Of a stretch of DNA of 64,000 nucleotides, positions 25,120 through 36,539 are shown in pieces (positions within the stretch are counted from its first letter, which is position 1; each line of letters opens with the position of its first letter). Source of the stretch: Fasciola hepatica (lineage: Eukaryota; Platyhelminthes; Trematoda; Plagiorchiida; Fasciolidae); the NCBI GenBank assembly GCA_948099385.1, contig CANUEZ040000020.1, positions 9,751,501 to 9,815,500 on the forward strand. Direction: 5' to 3'. The position numbers were made by a program, and so were the translations under genes. A model generated the notes under the pieces. It was given only the letters and a program-made list of their open reading frames with translations, made no database searches and had not been told where the DNA came from.

Positions 25120-27960
25120 TCAAGAAGCAGCACCGCAGACTCCTGTAGAGGCAAAAAACGGGGCACCACCTCGGAGATCGCGTCCGAGGGTACCCCAGCC
25201 GTAAAATTAACAGTGGAGTCAGTAGCGAGGACCAGGAACCGTTCACATGGTACACAAACACCTGCATTCTCCCGGGAAAAAGGGAGAAGTTGACGACCAG
25301 AATAGCAGAATCTGACGTCGTTGCATTGACGGAAACTTGGATGAAGCCAGATACCGGCAACATGCTCTCTCGGGGTATGCTGCCTACAGACTAGATAGAG
25401 CGGATGGAAGACAGTGGGCGGAGGAGCACTACTAATAAGGGCCGAGATAGGCCACTGGAAGGCTCCGTTAAACCTGGCTTCTGGTAATGTACAGGTCAGA
25501 TCCTGATTTACAAAAGTCGAGTTGCGGACATTCTGTATTATCTGTATCTACAGGGCACCGCTAGTGACAGATGAGGAGGACATAGAGCTTTCGCAAATGC
25601 CGGAAGTAGAGCTGGAACAGACAGGATTTCGTTTTGCCAGGGGATCTCAACCTACGGGAAATTAACTGGGAAAGAGGTATCGTACCAAGGGGGTCAACGA
25701 GTGGCACGTTTCTGTTGTGGGTCCAGTTACATGCAATTACGCAGCATGTGACATAGGCTACTAGATACAGGGGTGGACAACACTCGTCTCCCCTTGAGTT
25801 TATCATAACGAGCTGCCATCAAGACGCTAAAGGAATTAGGTGGGAACAGCTGCTGTTTAAGAGTGATCATGTAGTCCTAGGGGTCACAGTGAGACTTAGC
25901 AAGGAGCCGAAGGAAACCGTGTTACTTCGGCGCTGTGGGAAAATCAATGTAAGGGCGGCACGGGAAGTTCATTTGACACCAAGCCACACAAACGCCTCCG
26001 TAGAGGAAAGTTTGGAGGCCAGCAAGATGGGGCTGCTCGAAAGTACAGAGGAGTTTGCACCTCTGAGGGTGGTTAGCGGTAGAAACTAACTCCCATGGTG
26101 GAAGTCAAAAGTCCGCAAGGCTATAGTTATTCGTAGGCAACGAAGGGCGGAGTACGAGCTGTACAAAACTCAGGTGGCATGGAACATCTATAAGATGGCT
26201 CGGAAAGGAACTCAAACGATCCGAAGAGTAGAGGAATATGCCTTCGAGCATCAGTTAGCTGCGTCGGTCCGCAAAAACCCAAAGCGGCCCTTCGCTAACG
26301 TGCAACCCCACAAACGTACGAGTGAAAGTGTAGCAACGATGCAAGGAGCACAGAGAGGATTAGCTCTAAGTGACAAAGGGAAGGCAGACATGCTCTTGGC
26401 ATTCCTAAAGGGAATATAGCGACCAGCAATTAATTTAGAGGAAAGAATGAAGGGCCCACAGGAGCCCCCCAAACCCGAACATACTGCAGGAGAAGGAGAG
26501 GTGTACGCGGAGCTGCAAACCTTGAACAGAAGCAAAGCCGCAGGACCAGGTGGGATTCATCCAGCAATCGTTCGACCCCCGGCCGAGAATGTGAAAGCTC
26601 CACTGAAGAAGCTTTATGAAATGTCACTTAGAGGGGGAATTGGGCCTGGAGACTGGAGGAGGGCAACTGCGGTAGGAATTTAAAAGAGCGAACCCCGGCA
26701 AAAGGCCGAAAATTACCGGCCGGTCAACCTAACTTCAGTACTGCGTAAGCGCCCGGAGTGAACAGTCAGGAAGCAGATCTCTAGGCCTTTGGTTCAACAT
26801 AACCTCCTGTCAAATGTTCAGCCTAGGTTTGTGGCAGGACGATCCTGTCTGACGAATCCCCTGCTGTTCCTCGATGAGGTAACCAAGCGCCTGGACGAAA
26901 GACAGTCGATTGCGGTCTGCAACTTTGACATCAATGAAGCGTTTGATTATGTGAACCACAGATTTCTGGACTTCAAACTTGCTGGGAAGACAAGACAGTG
27001 GATAAATAGTTTTTCAATAGGGCGAAATTTTTGTGTTAAGGTGGGTAGTCATGTCTCAAAACCGGAAGGTGTAACAAGTGGGGTGCCACAGGGCTCGGTG
27101 CTCGGCCCCCTGCTCCTCCTTAACTTCGTCAACGACCTAGCACTTGAACTTACAAACCCCACCTTTATGTTTGCCGATGACTTCAAGATAGCTGGAGTAG
27201 ATACAGAACTTGACGGGTTAGCAGCACAAAACTGGTCATGCAAATGGGACCTTCCACTAAACCTCACCAAGTGTCAACGCTTGACCACAAATACAAGGGC
27301 TAGTCGGAGTGGTGCGAGTTCATTGCAAGTGGTCTCTCAGGTCAGAGACTTGGGCGTTATAATGGACAACAGCTTCGAGCTCTTTGAGGCAGGGCATCAG
27401 GAGAAAACTCTTTCGAGTTAGATCCATCATGTCGTGTAGAGAGCCGGAGATTTTCGTTCCGGTATACCAAGCCATAGTTAGGCCGCACATGGAGTGCTGC
27501 GGGCAAGCCCAGGCACCGTAGTACCAGAAAGATATAGATGGTCTGAAGAAAGTGCGAGGGCTAGCCACTAGAATAGTGGCTGGTCAAGAGGGGTTTGGCC
27601 ACAGAGAGCGCCTCCGTGTCCTGGATCTATTCTCGATGAAAAGACGGCGCGTTCGCGGGCACTTGATAAAATACTTAAGGTTATTGAGGGACTGTAAGGT
27701 TTAACTCGAGAAGACCTTTTCTGACCGGTCCCAGGGAGAAGCACAAGGGGACACAGCCTTAGATTACAAATAAAGCGCTCGAGGCTCCAAATTAGGGCGA
27801 ATTACTTCTCAAATAGAATGGTATTCTATTGGAATAAGCTCCCGGAAGAGGTTATAAATACCAAATGATGAAGACTATTAATGAAGCGGCAGACTAGTGT
27901 AGGGTGGCAGTATACCCCGAAATACGTTAGGCAGTTTTTAGAGTCGGAAGCAATTCACTC
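25120..27960 (+). mobile_element. CR1-like non-LTR retrotransposon with intact FADD box
   Basis: The endonuclease remnant starts at about 25295 (ESDVVALTETWMKP, with the catalytic glutamate). Connector frames follow at 25889-26089 and 26174-26419. The RT N-terminus is at 26447-26683 (SKAAGPGGIHPAIVRPPAE, GDWRRATAV). The main RT frame is 26789-27421. It has LSNVQPRFVAGRSCLTN, NFDINEAFDYVNHRFLDF (motif A; the usual FDFxKAFDxV has a kept aspartate), SGVPQGSVLGPLLLLNFVND, and MFADDFKIAG (catalytic FADD intact). Thumb: YQAIVRPHMECCGQAQAP (about 27465-27520). The closing block ends near 27.9 kb. Stops break the ORF at 26682 and around 26760, and there is a frame change at about 27421. It is the best preserved of the plus-strand CR1-like copies. 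Confidence 0.8.
26789..27421 (+). pseudogene. CR1-like reverse transcriptase core
   Basis: An open frame of 210 codons covering RT blocks 2 to 6, with the FADD catalytic pair and the PQGSVLGPLL block intact. Motif A keeps aspartate in NFDINEAFDYVNH. It begins at a methionine inside the RT, after a stop, so it is the middle of a larger broken ORF2 and not a gene start. Confidence 0.75.
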
Positions 27961-28355
27961 ATAGTTTTCACCTTTCGCTGCCAGGGCTGATACTGCACAA
28001 AACTACTGCCTGTCAGAAAGAGAAACTCATGCAATGTTAGGAGCTATGGAAATGCTACTACAAAGCAACTAGCTGGACACAAGATTTGTTCTAGCTGCAC
28101 CAAGTCCTGTGCAAACTGAACCGAACTGAACTGGATCATTTCGTTGTGCAGTTACGAGGCTGGCGGGATCCAGCCGGGGGTTTGTTTAGTCGTCGGTCTG
28201 CGGTCGGTTGTGGTAACGCCATGTGGGGTCGCGATCATCATACGTCGGCGGTGTTCGTGTTCCGTGCCGGGTGTTTCAGTGGCATCGTGTTTTGTGTTCT
28301 GGGTTGGGTGTGTACTGAGCCTTGTGCTTTCACAGTGTGATGTATATACATCACT

Positions 28356-28389
28356 GACTGAAGACTGACTATATAGTCAGTCTTCAGTC
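28356..28389. repeat. 34-bp perfect palindrome
   Basis: The strand reads the same as its complement for 34 bases, centred on TATATA with arms GACTGAAGACTGAC and GTCAGTCTTCAGTC. It sits between the 3' ends of two CR1-like elements pointing at each other (plus copy ending near 27.96 kb, minus copy ending near 28.39 kb). It could form a hairpin or cruciform. Confidence 0.9.
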
Positions 28390-28390
28390 T

Positions 28391-30573
28391 TCAAGTAAAG
28401 GGCAGTGGGAAGTCATCCCGTATGATCCCCATCACATCGTACTCTATTGACTCGGCTGGATGTCGGTGCTCCGCCACTAAACCTTCAGGGTCTGATCCAA
28501 TTTCCTCTTGAATAGTGTCTCGGTTTCCTCTTCCACCACTTCGGTCGGTAGAGCGTTCCAGAGATTGGTCACTCCTTGACATTCGATAGATGACCGGTAA
28601 GCCGGTGGAATGCACCTTACGAAGCGTCAGGGTGTGTCCGCTGGTTCGATCATTATTCCTGAGCGGGAATTCCGACTGTAGTTCCCGGCCCAACTCACCA
28701 CGGATTATTCGTCTGGCATAGATGAGGTCGCCTCGAAGACGTCAATAGGCAGTGGGAAACAACTTGGTGACTTCTAGGCGCTCCTCATAACTGAACCCAC
28801 GCAGTCCGGCCACGAGGCGTGTGGCAGCACGTTGCATTCGTTCCAGTTTGGCTACTTCCGCCGCCATGCACGGGTAGACAGCCGGACCGCCATATTCCAA
28901 ACGAGGACGTACATGTGAGACATAAAGCAGTCGGAAAGTGTCTAGGGGTAGAGGCCCAAATAAACGGCGAATGGGATTAAGTATCTTCCGCGCTGAGGCG
29001 CACGCTCTGTCAGTGTGTGCTCTTGTCTTCAGATTGTTGGTGACAACAACTCCGATGTCTTTTTCTCCCTGCTTGTGACGAAGTACGATACTCTCAAGGC
29101 AGTAACCGGAAGTATCGTTGGGGCCACCAGTCCTCATGCTCGCGCATTTGTCCACGTTTATCGGTAGACCCCAGGCGGTCGACCGATTGGCGAGAGCCTG
29201 CAGATCCTCCTGTAGTATCTCGCGATCCTCTGCCGATCAAATGGTGCTCCAGATATTTAGGTCATCGGCGTATATAAGGCATTGGGATCGAATGGTCTGT
29301 GGGAGGTCGTTCACGAACACTAGAAACAACAGGGGTCCTAGCACGGAGCCTTGCGGCACGCCACTGCCAACTGGATACCACGCGGATTGGGACTGTGCAA
29401 CTCTCACGGAAAAGGTTCTCCCGACCAAGAAATCCTCAATCCAGTGAAGCACGGGCCCTGAGATGCCGATGGCCCGGAGTTTCAGCAACAGCCCAATGTG
29501 AGGAAATTTATCAAATGCCTTACTAAAGCTCACAAAGATGACGTCTGTGACATATCCCTCGGCCTTGGAGTTCGACCAACTTTCACGGGCAGTCAATAGG
29601 TTTGACCGACATGATCTGTTCCACCGAAAACCGTGCTGCTCTGCGCATAGCAGTTGACAGCGCTCCAGATGTTCACGTATGCGAGCAGCCATCAGCCTTT
29701 CCATGACCTTTCTAGCTACGGAAGTGAAGCTAACTGGGCGGTAGTTGGCCGAGGTGGATTTTTCCCACCCTTGCACAACGCAACAACGACTGCTTTTTTC
29801 CACTCCCGAGGTAGACTGCCAGTGGTCAACGATAAATTGAACAACCGCGTCAGTGGTGTAGTTAGCTGGTCCGCCAACTCCTTCAACATCAACGGATGCA
29901 CGTCGTCCGGTCCCGGTCACTTACGGGTTTTGATGGATTTGAGCATTTTATTCACTTCCGGCTCCCCAAAATCATGCATAATGAACAGCGGCGAGCCATC
30001 CACTATCGGGATTGGCGCACCTTCCTCCACAGAATAAACTGACAGATAATGGTTGGCTAATGTCTCAACCTTTCCGTCATCTGTTGCAACCATTTCGTCG
30101 TTGTTCATCAGCGCCGGGATACCTACCTTCGCTCTGGTGCGGCGCTTTAAGTGTGCAAACAGGCGCTTGGGTGCTCGCACTGCATCAACCGCAAGGGCCT
30201 CCTCGAACGCCATCCGCTTTATCCGTTTTTGTTCGGTACATTGGTTACGAATCCTGCGATAGAGATCATAACCCTCACCTGTAGATCGGAACCGCTGCCA
30301 GGCCCGATTTCGTCGTTTGAGCAAGCGTCTGAGCTCCAAATCATTCCACGGCGGTCCCTTCACCCGGGGTCTACGCTGGTTGATGGGGCAGTAGGTATTC
30401 ATTAGGTACAAGATACCGTCACGAATAAACGCCCAAGCTTCGTTCACATCGTGGTGGACATCTGAATCCGTTGGGAACCAGTTGACGTCTAACGCCGCTC
30501 TCTGAACATCTTCGAATGGAGTGCGCCAAACACTACGTCCAATGTGTAGTCTAGGGGATGGACAAGAACCAGT
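28391..30573 (-). pseudogene. CR1-like ORF2, linker, RT and C-terminal domains
   Basis: The linker frame 30447-29917 ends at MLKSIKTRK-stop. PGPDDVHPLMLKELADQL continues in the next frame (29920-29760) with LPREWKKAVVVALCKGG. The RT core in 29760-29237 has SANYRPVSFTSVARKVMERL, AEQHGFRWNRSCRSNLLT, VIFVSFSKAFDKFPHIGLL, GSGVPQGSVLGPLLFLVF and CLIYADDLNIWS. Motif A normally reads VDFSKAFDKV; here its catalytic aspartate is serine. YADD is intact. The thumb lies in 29155-28742 (LYVSHVRPRLEYGGPAVYP) and the C-terminal domain in 28693-28391. Interruptions: stops near 30574, 29917, 29234 and 28741, plus a frame change at about 29760. Confidence 0.8.
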
Positions 30574-30576
30574 GCG

Positions 30577-31263
30577 TCAGTGAATTTCTAGCACCATGTG
30601 GTCACTGCTTCCAAGTGGAGGGAGATGTTCAACCTTATCGACGTCCGAGCTCCTGGGAGAAATCACCAGATCTAGAAAGGAACCGTGACCGGATTGCCTC
30701 CGGGTTGATTCCTGAACATGTTGGTGTAGTGCCAGTTCTCGGACCGTTGTCAGCAATTCCCGAGAGAAAGGATCTGCCCCGACCGCTGTTCTGCCTGATG
30801 GCCAATCAATATACGGAGCATTGAAGTCGCCCAGGACGAGGCAGTGGCCGTCGCACGCCCACCTCATCAATAAATTCATCATATCCGGAGGAGTGACCGC
30901 GGGTGTCCGATAGATGACTCCAACTGTCCTAAAGCCTCCGGCGGTAAGTTTGACGCGGCACCAGATAGCTTCACCGAATCCCTGCGGATCTGTGAACGTC
31001 TCTGACTGCGCGGTTGGGATGTCTGATCGTACGATTAATGTTACGCCCCCACCAGCTCTGATAGAGTTCTTATCGACTCGTAATATGGTGTAGCCAGGGA
31101 GGGATACCTCCGAGTCTAGAACATTGTTACTCATCCACGCCTCCGTCAGTGCTATCATAGTAGGTGAGCTGGACTGCAGCAAGTGTTCCAGGTCATCTCT
31201 CTTGTTCAGCAGACCACGGGCGTTAGACAACAGGATGACGACGCTGCCTCGGCCTGCTACCAC
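30577..31263 (-). pseudogene. CR1-like ORF2, endonuclease domain (intact frame)
   Basis: 228 open codons encode the whole exonuclease-endonuclease-phosphatase domain that nicks target DNA. Visible catalytic boxes: NARGLLNK (asparagine), TEAWMSN (glutamate), GVIYRTP (the Y/S-P box), LGDFNAPYIDW (the D-x-N pair), SFLDLVI and GSSDHMVLEI (the terminal aspartate-histidine). All expected catalytic residues are present. A stop right after VLEIH (about 30574) separates it from the linker and RT. The upstream border with ORF1 lies around 31270-31340. Confidence 0.85.
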
Positions 31264-31339
31264 CTCCGTTTGTTCAGGGCGTCCTAGCTTGGGGGACTGA
31301 CAGGGACACTAGCGTCAGCAACCTCCACCGGAAGCGAGG

Positions 31340-32420
31340 GCGCCGTTTCTGCACCCAAAAATCCCGAATGATCAGGTCCGTTTCTCCTTGTTCCATTCGT
31401 TCACGTCGTTTAATCAACGCATTTCTTTATTTCTCACGATCCGCAGGGTCTAGATCTCGGTGCAGCTGCACTTGCTCGCCTTTTAGCCGGTAGGATTTTC
31501 CTAACACAGAAGTCGCGGCTTCCTCAGAGTCCAGCACTACTTTCAGTGAACGGGAGCGTTCAGCGTCACTGGCTTTGCCAATTCGGGAGGCTGATTTTAC
31601 TCGCAACTTCTCCGCAGTCTCCTCCTCCCCGGGGACAAAGTTTTGTTAGTATACTCCGGAGACCCGCGATATCGTGGTCTAGACGTTTCTGTGCCGTGGT
31701 CTCCTTTGTCTCAGGCAAGTTCACTATTAGGAAACACTGTTTCCTCGACGGTGGCGCTCTTCGTGGACGATCCGCTGTTGTTATCCAGGCCGGTCTACTT
31801 TCATCCGCGGTATTGCTCTGTTGGCTGAGGTTTGTTCCTATGATATCGTCCTGTGCGTGACTGGCCACATCAGTGCCAACTGGGTCCGCATTGTGGCGGG
31901 CAGACTTAGGTAGCTTCTGGCGTTGGCGGCGTTTTGTTCCGGTTGGTTCAGTAACCGATGTTGATGCCACCTCTGCATACGTAGCACAGTCAGGAATAGA
32001 TACCTCGGCGGAATTTTCCCCTTCTAACGGCGATGATGACGGCGAGAGTGATGATATTAGCGAAGAAAAAGACGCTGATGATGCCGCTGATTCTGCTGCT
32101 ATTGATGGTGATGAACTGATTGATGGTGCCGATGATGATGATGACGAAGTTGATGACGATGCCGTATCTGTGACAGGAAGAGCCATTTCCGCCGACTGCT
32201 TTGCCGGCCACACAGGTGTTAATAGCTCGGTGCATTTGATGCACAGCACCTTGAGCAACTTTGCACGGCATTTGTCCAGGGCTTCGTAAAGACCAATACT
32301 TATTTCGGAACACTCAAGATGGACCCAACCATCACACTGAAGAGATCTGTCGCGTGAGCGAACAACTTTTGAACAAACTAGGCACTTGGATACAACATTT
32401 TTGACTCTTTTTGGAGGCAT
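31340..32420 (-). pseudogene. CR1-like ORF1 protein with PHD-like finger
   Basis: Likely start is the methionine at 32418-32420 (MPPKRVKNVV); the upstream methionine of the same frame, at 32474, is less likely. Residues about 10-65 form a PHD-like zinc finger: CLVCSKVV, LQCDGWVHLEC and CIKC give paired Cys/His ligands, as seen in ORF1 of several CR1-group elements. Residues about 80-150 are nearly pure Ser/Ala. The C-terminal part has VNLPETKETTAQKRLDHDI, then changes frame at about 31610 and continues as SLKVVLDSEEAATSVLGKSY (about 31550-31490), an RRM-like fold segment. An in-frame stop follows (about 31428). ORF1 proteins bind RNA and package the transcript; here it is broken. Confidence 0.75.
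32080..32190. repeat. GAT/TCA-rich low-complexity tract inside ORF1
   Basis: Plus strand is a run of GATGATGAT-like triplets; on the coding minus strand it encodes the Ser/Ala tract of ORF1. The acidic plus-strand frame across it is a shadow. Confidence 0.8.
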
Positions 32421-32559
32421 TGTGGGAAAATTATAGTCCACCGAATGACACAACCACAGAAAATACAATTCCAAGTATCACGTCGGAAGACTTGCCGGTG
32501 TTGTAGATTGTTATCGACCGATAACTCGAGTCTCACTGAGTTCAGACATTCTGTGTCAG

Positions 32560-33520
32560 GTATGTGGTTCATCCTGCGACAAAACAAGCCCTTCCACCAT
32601 ACTCATGCGCAGACATGTGGCGAAAAAGTACTCGGGCTGATCCGTGATTTTTTAGGGGAAGGTTATTTTGACTTCCTAGACGTTCAGGGGTTGGTATGTA
32701 ATAGCACTGGACCTGGGATGGCTTTCCAGACTGGTAGTCATCAAACACGTTGGTTTGCGACCATACTTGAAAAGGAGTCTGTGAGATATGCGATTGGTAG
32801 CGGTACGTATACGCTTGTACGTACCTCTACCTAGGGAGCGGATAGAATTTAAAACACCTATAAGAAGGGTTTACCAGTAGTCAGACAGGGACCTAAGTGT
32901 TGTTGCTAACGACGGTGCCCCAATGAGTCGCTGAACCATTCGATCTGGTTATATGCTGTTGTTTTGCCGATTACCACTCCTTTACCATGTAGAAGGTGCT
33001 TAGGTTCATCTGACATAAGTAAGAAACCATCAGAATGGATATAGGAGGACGTACTGAGCAGGAAACATTTGGCGGGGATGCAAAGGGGAATCATGAATAC
33101 CCATCAGTTTTACAAAACAAATATTTTTTTGCAGGTTATGGATGGTAATGGCCCATTAAAATCACCTAAGTTGCTCAAATAGCGTCGTAGCCTTGATACG
33201 ACTTACAATGAGGCGGGTCTGGTCACAGTACTTGAGTTTTCAACCAATAAATCAGTCCAGGTACAGTCGGTTGATTCTCATTGGGTTACGGCTTCTGTTT
33301 TCTTTTGCTTCGTTTTCGTTCCTCTTTCGGATCTATGGAGGACCAAAGCTAGGACTCGGTTCACTGTAAGAAGAGCAGCAGTCCCACGCTTACGAATTGA
33401 GTCCTTGCCCAGGTCTATCTCCCAACCAAGGGGGTCATTCATACAGCAGCGTTTGTCACACGATGATATTGGAGGGAGGTCAGGTCTAAGGGGCATAACG
33501 GAGGGCTTTTAAGGGCAGTG
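32560..33520. other. Unassigned stretch between two CR1-like elements
   Basis: The plus frame at 32445-32834 and the minus frame at 33278-33496 have no recognisable motif. The first overlaps the likely 5' untranslated region of the minus-strand CR1-like copy. Nothing else can be named. Confidence 0.35.
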
Positions 33521-35950
33521 GAGTGCGAAGATAAGGACAGTGGCAGGTATAAGGAGAATGACGTTGGTGGAAAAATGGGAAGGGCGCTGCATCCATTTTG
33601 CCATATGCATGTTAGACTAGTTGTCCTCGGGGGATGTGTCCGACCGGCAGCGGTCCAGACGAGCCTTAGACCGTATCACCGAGTACGCAGTCACCACCTC
33701 GGCCGGTAGGTCATTCCATTCGTTGACAACCCGGAACACAAAAAACTGCTTCAGTTGGTCTTACGAGTTTGTACTCATGGTCCCCAAGTAGAGATTCCAT
33801 TGTCATCACTACAATTGGCTTCGTTGGGATGGATAATCCCCTGATCCCTGGCGACTTCTGAGTTCACCTCTAAGTCTTCTACGCTTTAAGAAAAACAGGT
33901 TGTGCGCTGTGAGTCCCTATGTATATAGCTTGTGCCTTGATCCGTTTACTATTCTAGTGAAACAACGTGGGACTTTTCCCAATTCTGCGGCCAAAAAGCC
34001 GGAGTCCTTGCCTGAACACAGTATTTGAGGTATGGCCTGACTATTGTTTTGTAGACAGGTACATTACGTAAGCTCCTCTTGATGCAGATGTACGCAATAG
34101 TCAGTAAAGCGCTCGTTTGGCTTTGGCCGCGGCGGCTAAGCACCGCTCAGATGGTTGGAAGCAGTTCGCTGTCCGAACTGCAAGATCCATGATATCTGTG
34201 TCCCGTATTATCATTTGTGGGTCTTTCGGGTCTAAATATTTTAGATGCTTATTGGTATCTTGGGTCAGGTGTCTACACTTCCCTACATTGAGTGGCAGCT
34301 GCCACTGGTGGTCCGGTTGTGAACATTGTTTAGGTCCTCTTTGAGTTTTGTGCCTATTTCGCCCATCAGTTTCAGTTCTTCTGCAAAGAGGTGACCTGGG
34401 TTTTGTACAACTTCCAATCGGTTGTTCACACAAATTACGAATACAAGCGGACCTAGCACTGATCCTTGTGGGACTCCACTGATGACTCTTACCCTCGTAG
34501 ATTTGCTGTCCTCCGCACCTACATATCCCCGGGGTCCGCTTGAGAACCTGAAGCGCGATCTCGAGGGTCTCCATTTTGCGTAAAAGCAGTCGGTGATTCA
34601 CGGAGACGAAGGCCCTTTAGAAGTCCAAGTAGCAGACCTCGCCCTTTTCTCCTCTACCCATTCTGGCCATTACTTCGTCTAGGAATGAAAGCAGGTTGAA
34701 TAAACAAGATCCGTTCATTATAAATCCGCGCTTTCCAGCGGAAATGACCCCCATATTCAGCTAGGTGACTGGTCGCTCGCTTCCTGATCAACCCCCCCAG
34801 TATTTCTATAGGCACAGGTATTACGCCGACCGGTAGTTCTGTACCTCTTCTTACAACGTTTGTGTATAGAAATAACTTCGGCTGTCAGCCACTCTCCTGG
34901 TAGTTGTGTATCGAACAGCGACGTAGTGTACACGTGCGCCAACGGTGCCGCTGTGACGTGAGTTAGGGAGCGTAGAACTGCTGCGTGGATGCCATCTGAC
35001 CCGGCCACCTTGTGCAGGTTCAGTCCTTTAAGGGCTTGTCCAACATCAAGAGAGACTAAAACTGACTGCATCGTCAGTGGTCGGATGTGAGGTTCGAAAG
35101 CAAAGTTCAGTCCATGGTCAGTTTGATGCACCATCTCAAAGTGCTCCGTCAGCTTTTCAGCCTTAGCCCTATTGTCTAAGACATGACCGCCGTCTCTTTC
35201 CTTGGCGCAACCTATAGCTTCATGCAAGGCTGTTTTTGGTAGTTGTTGTAGGCTTTTTGGACATCGTTCGGCCTTTCCAGCCAGAGTGACCTCTTGCGAT
35301 AGTCTACACTGCTTCTGGGCCCTAATGGCTGTTTCTCGCGCTTTCTTGTACCAAAATTGCCACATGGATTTCCCTGTCTGCTAGTGATGGGTCTACGCCC
35401 TGTTTCCTGCTTTGAGTCCTACTGCCTCTGCGGGTCCACCATGATGCCTTCCCCTTCCTGTGTATTCGACGTACAGGAGCAGAGTACTCAATGAGCAGTG
35501 TCAGATTGTCTCTGGGTGCTGTCCATTCTTCCTCTACATTTTCATGCCGGGCATTTAATGTGTGTTTGGGCTGCGATAAAAAGGCCTTGTGCGTCAAGGT
35601 ACTATATCCGTAACAGCCAAGTACTTACAACGGATCACCCCGTGGTCACTCCCACCTAGGGGCGCTAGGAACTGCTGCTCTTCGATGTCACTGGTATGCT
35701 TCGTTATGGTCAAAGGCCTCAATATGGTCGGGGGTGGGTGTCTCAGGTTCCGAAATGGCTACTCGCCCTGAACGCCTCTCAAAATGCTTCCAAGTGACCG
35801 GGTGTCCGTTACAGTCTCTGTGGAGGAAGTCCTACTCACTACCTTCTCGTGGCGTAGGTGTTTCCACTAAGGTGAGAGGACGAAATCGAATACCCGGCGC
35901 TCTCCACTGGGTTAGCTGACTTATAGTCAGTCAAAGGGAGATGGCTACAT
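33520..35950 (-). mobile_element. CR1-like non-LTR retrotransposon, decayed
   Basis: On the minus strand, the endonuclease end GGSDHGVIRCKYLAV lies at about 35660-35615. The connector 35597-35322 follows, and then the RT N-terminal frame 35365-34757, with KVAGSDGIHAAVLRSLTHV and LPGEWLTAEVISIHK. Motif A region: EVCYLDF-RAFVSVNHRLLL (about 34645-34585), with a stop after the kept DF. VISGVPQGSVLGPLVFVICVN is intact (about 34490-34430). The YADD box has become FAEELK. The thumb is in 34143-33949, and the C-terminal block FRVVNEWNDLPAEVVTAYSV is at about 33740-33680. Dead copy, similar in organisation to the element at 28.4-32.4 kb but clearly older. Confidence 0.75.
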
Positions 35951-36310
35951 CCTGATTCCAAACCAACCACGGGTGGAGTATGAGGCGTACTACACTACCC
36001 ACCGACATCTGTGGCGGAGGATGTACTGGACACCTAGGGTGTCTGGCCCCATCCGAGGGGCGTACGAACTGAGCAATCAGTCACCGGTCCCCAGTGGGTT
36101 AGAGACCCCACGTTTCGTCCCGGTGCCTTACGGGTTGGGCTTTGGATAACTAAAGACCCCGGTTTTGGAACCCTAAGAAAACTACCTGCTTTGACCTGGA
36201 CAACCTGGGAGTGTTGTGTCTACAAACAAAAATCATGGAATGTGACTCCATGTGCCCCTTCTTTCTTTTTCGTATTATTTTCTTCGGCACAGTCTAAAAT
36301 CAGATGGGTA
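35950..36310. other. Unassigned stretch before a microsatellite
   Basis: No motif seen. It probably holds the eroded 5' endonuclease part of the preceding minus-strand element. Confidence 0.3.
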
Positions 36311-36312
36311 GG

Positions 36313-36317
36313 ATATA

Positions 36318-36385
<68 letters not shown>
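36313..36385. repeat. (AT)n microsatellite
   Basis: About 73 bases of alternating A and T with one ATGT interruption near 36321. The Ile-Tyr frames across it on both strands are artefacts. Confidence 0.97.
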
Positions 36386-36388
<3 letters not shown>

Positions 36389-36539
36389 GCCATGGGGTCC
36401 GTTCTCTCCCCCCATTTACTTGTTTGAAGTACGTGTTTGACGAGGTTTTCTTTCAATACTGGCAGAATCTTGGCTTCATAAAGCACGAGGCGTACATTGA
36501 GCGAAGATGTTTTTTACATTTTGTCGCTTACGTGACCTG

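Larger units (their letters stand above)
28391..32420 (-). mobile_element. CR1-like non-LTR retrotransposon, near complete (ORF1 and ORF2)
   Basis: Best preserved element of the window, minus strand. ORF1 starts near 32420 and ORF2 ends near 28391, giving about 4 kb of nearly continuous coding potential. ORF1 has an N-terminal PHD-like zinc finger and a Ser-rich middle; ORF2 has endonuclease, RT and C-terminal domains. About half a dozen stops or frameshifts and a serine in place of the RT motif A aspartate show that this copy is dead but rather young. The 5' untranslated part probably extends to 32.5-32.6 kb. The 3' end is beside the palindrome at 28356-28389. Confidence 0.85.

Noticed and set aside
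31873..32289. Acidic Asp/Glu-rich plus-strand frame of 138 codons
   Set aside because: Shadow of the Ser-rich tract of the minus-strand ORF1; TCA/TCT codons read as GAT/GAA on the other strand.
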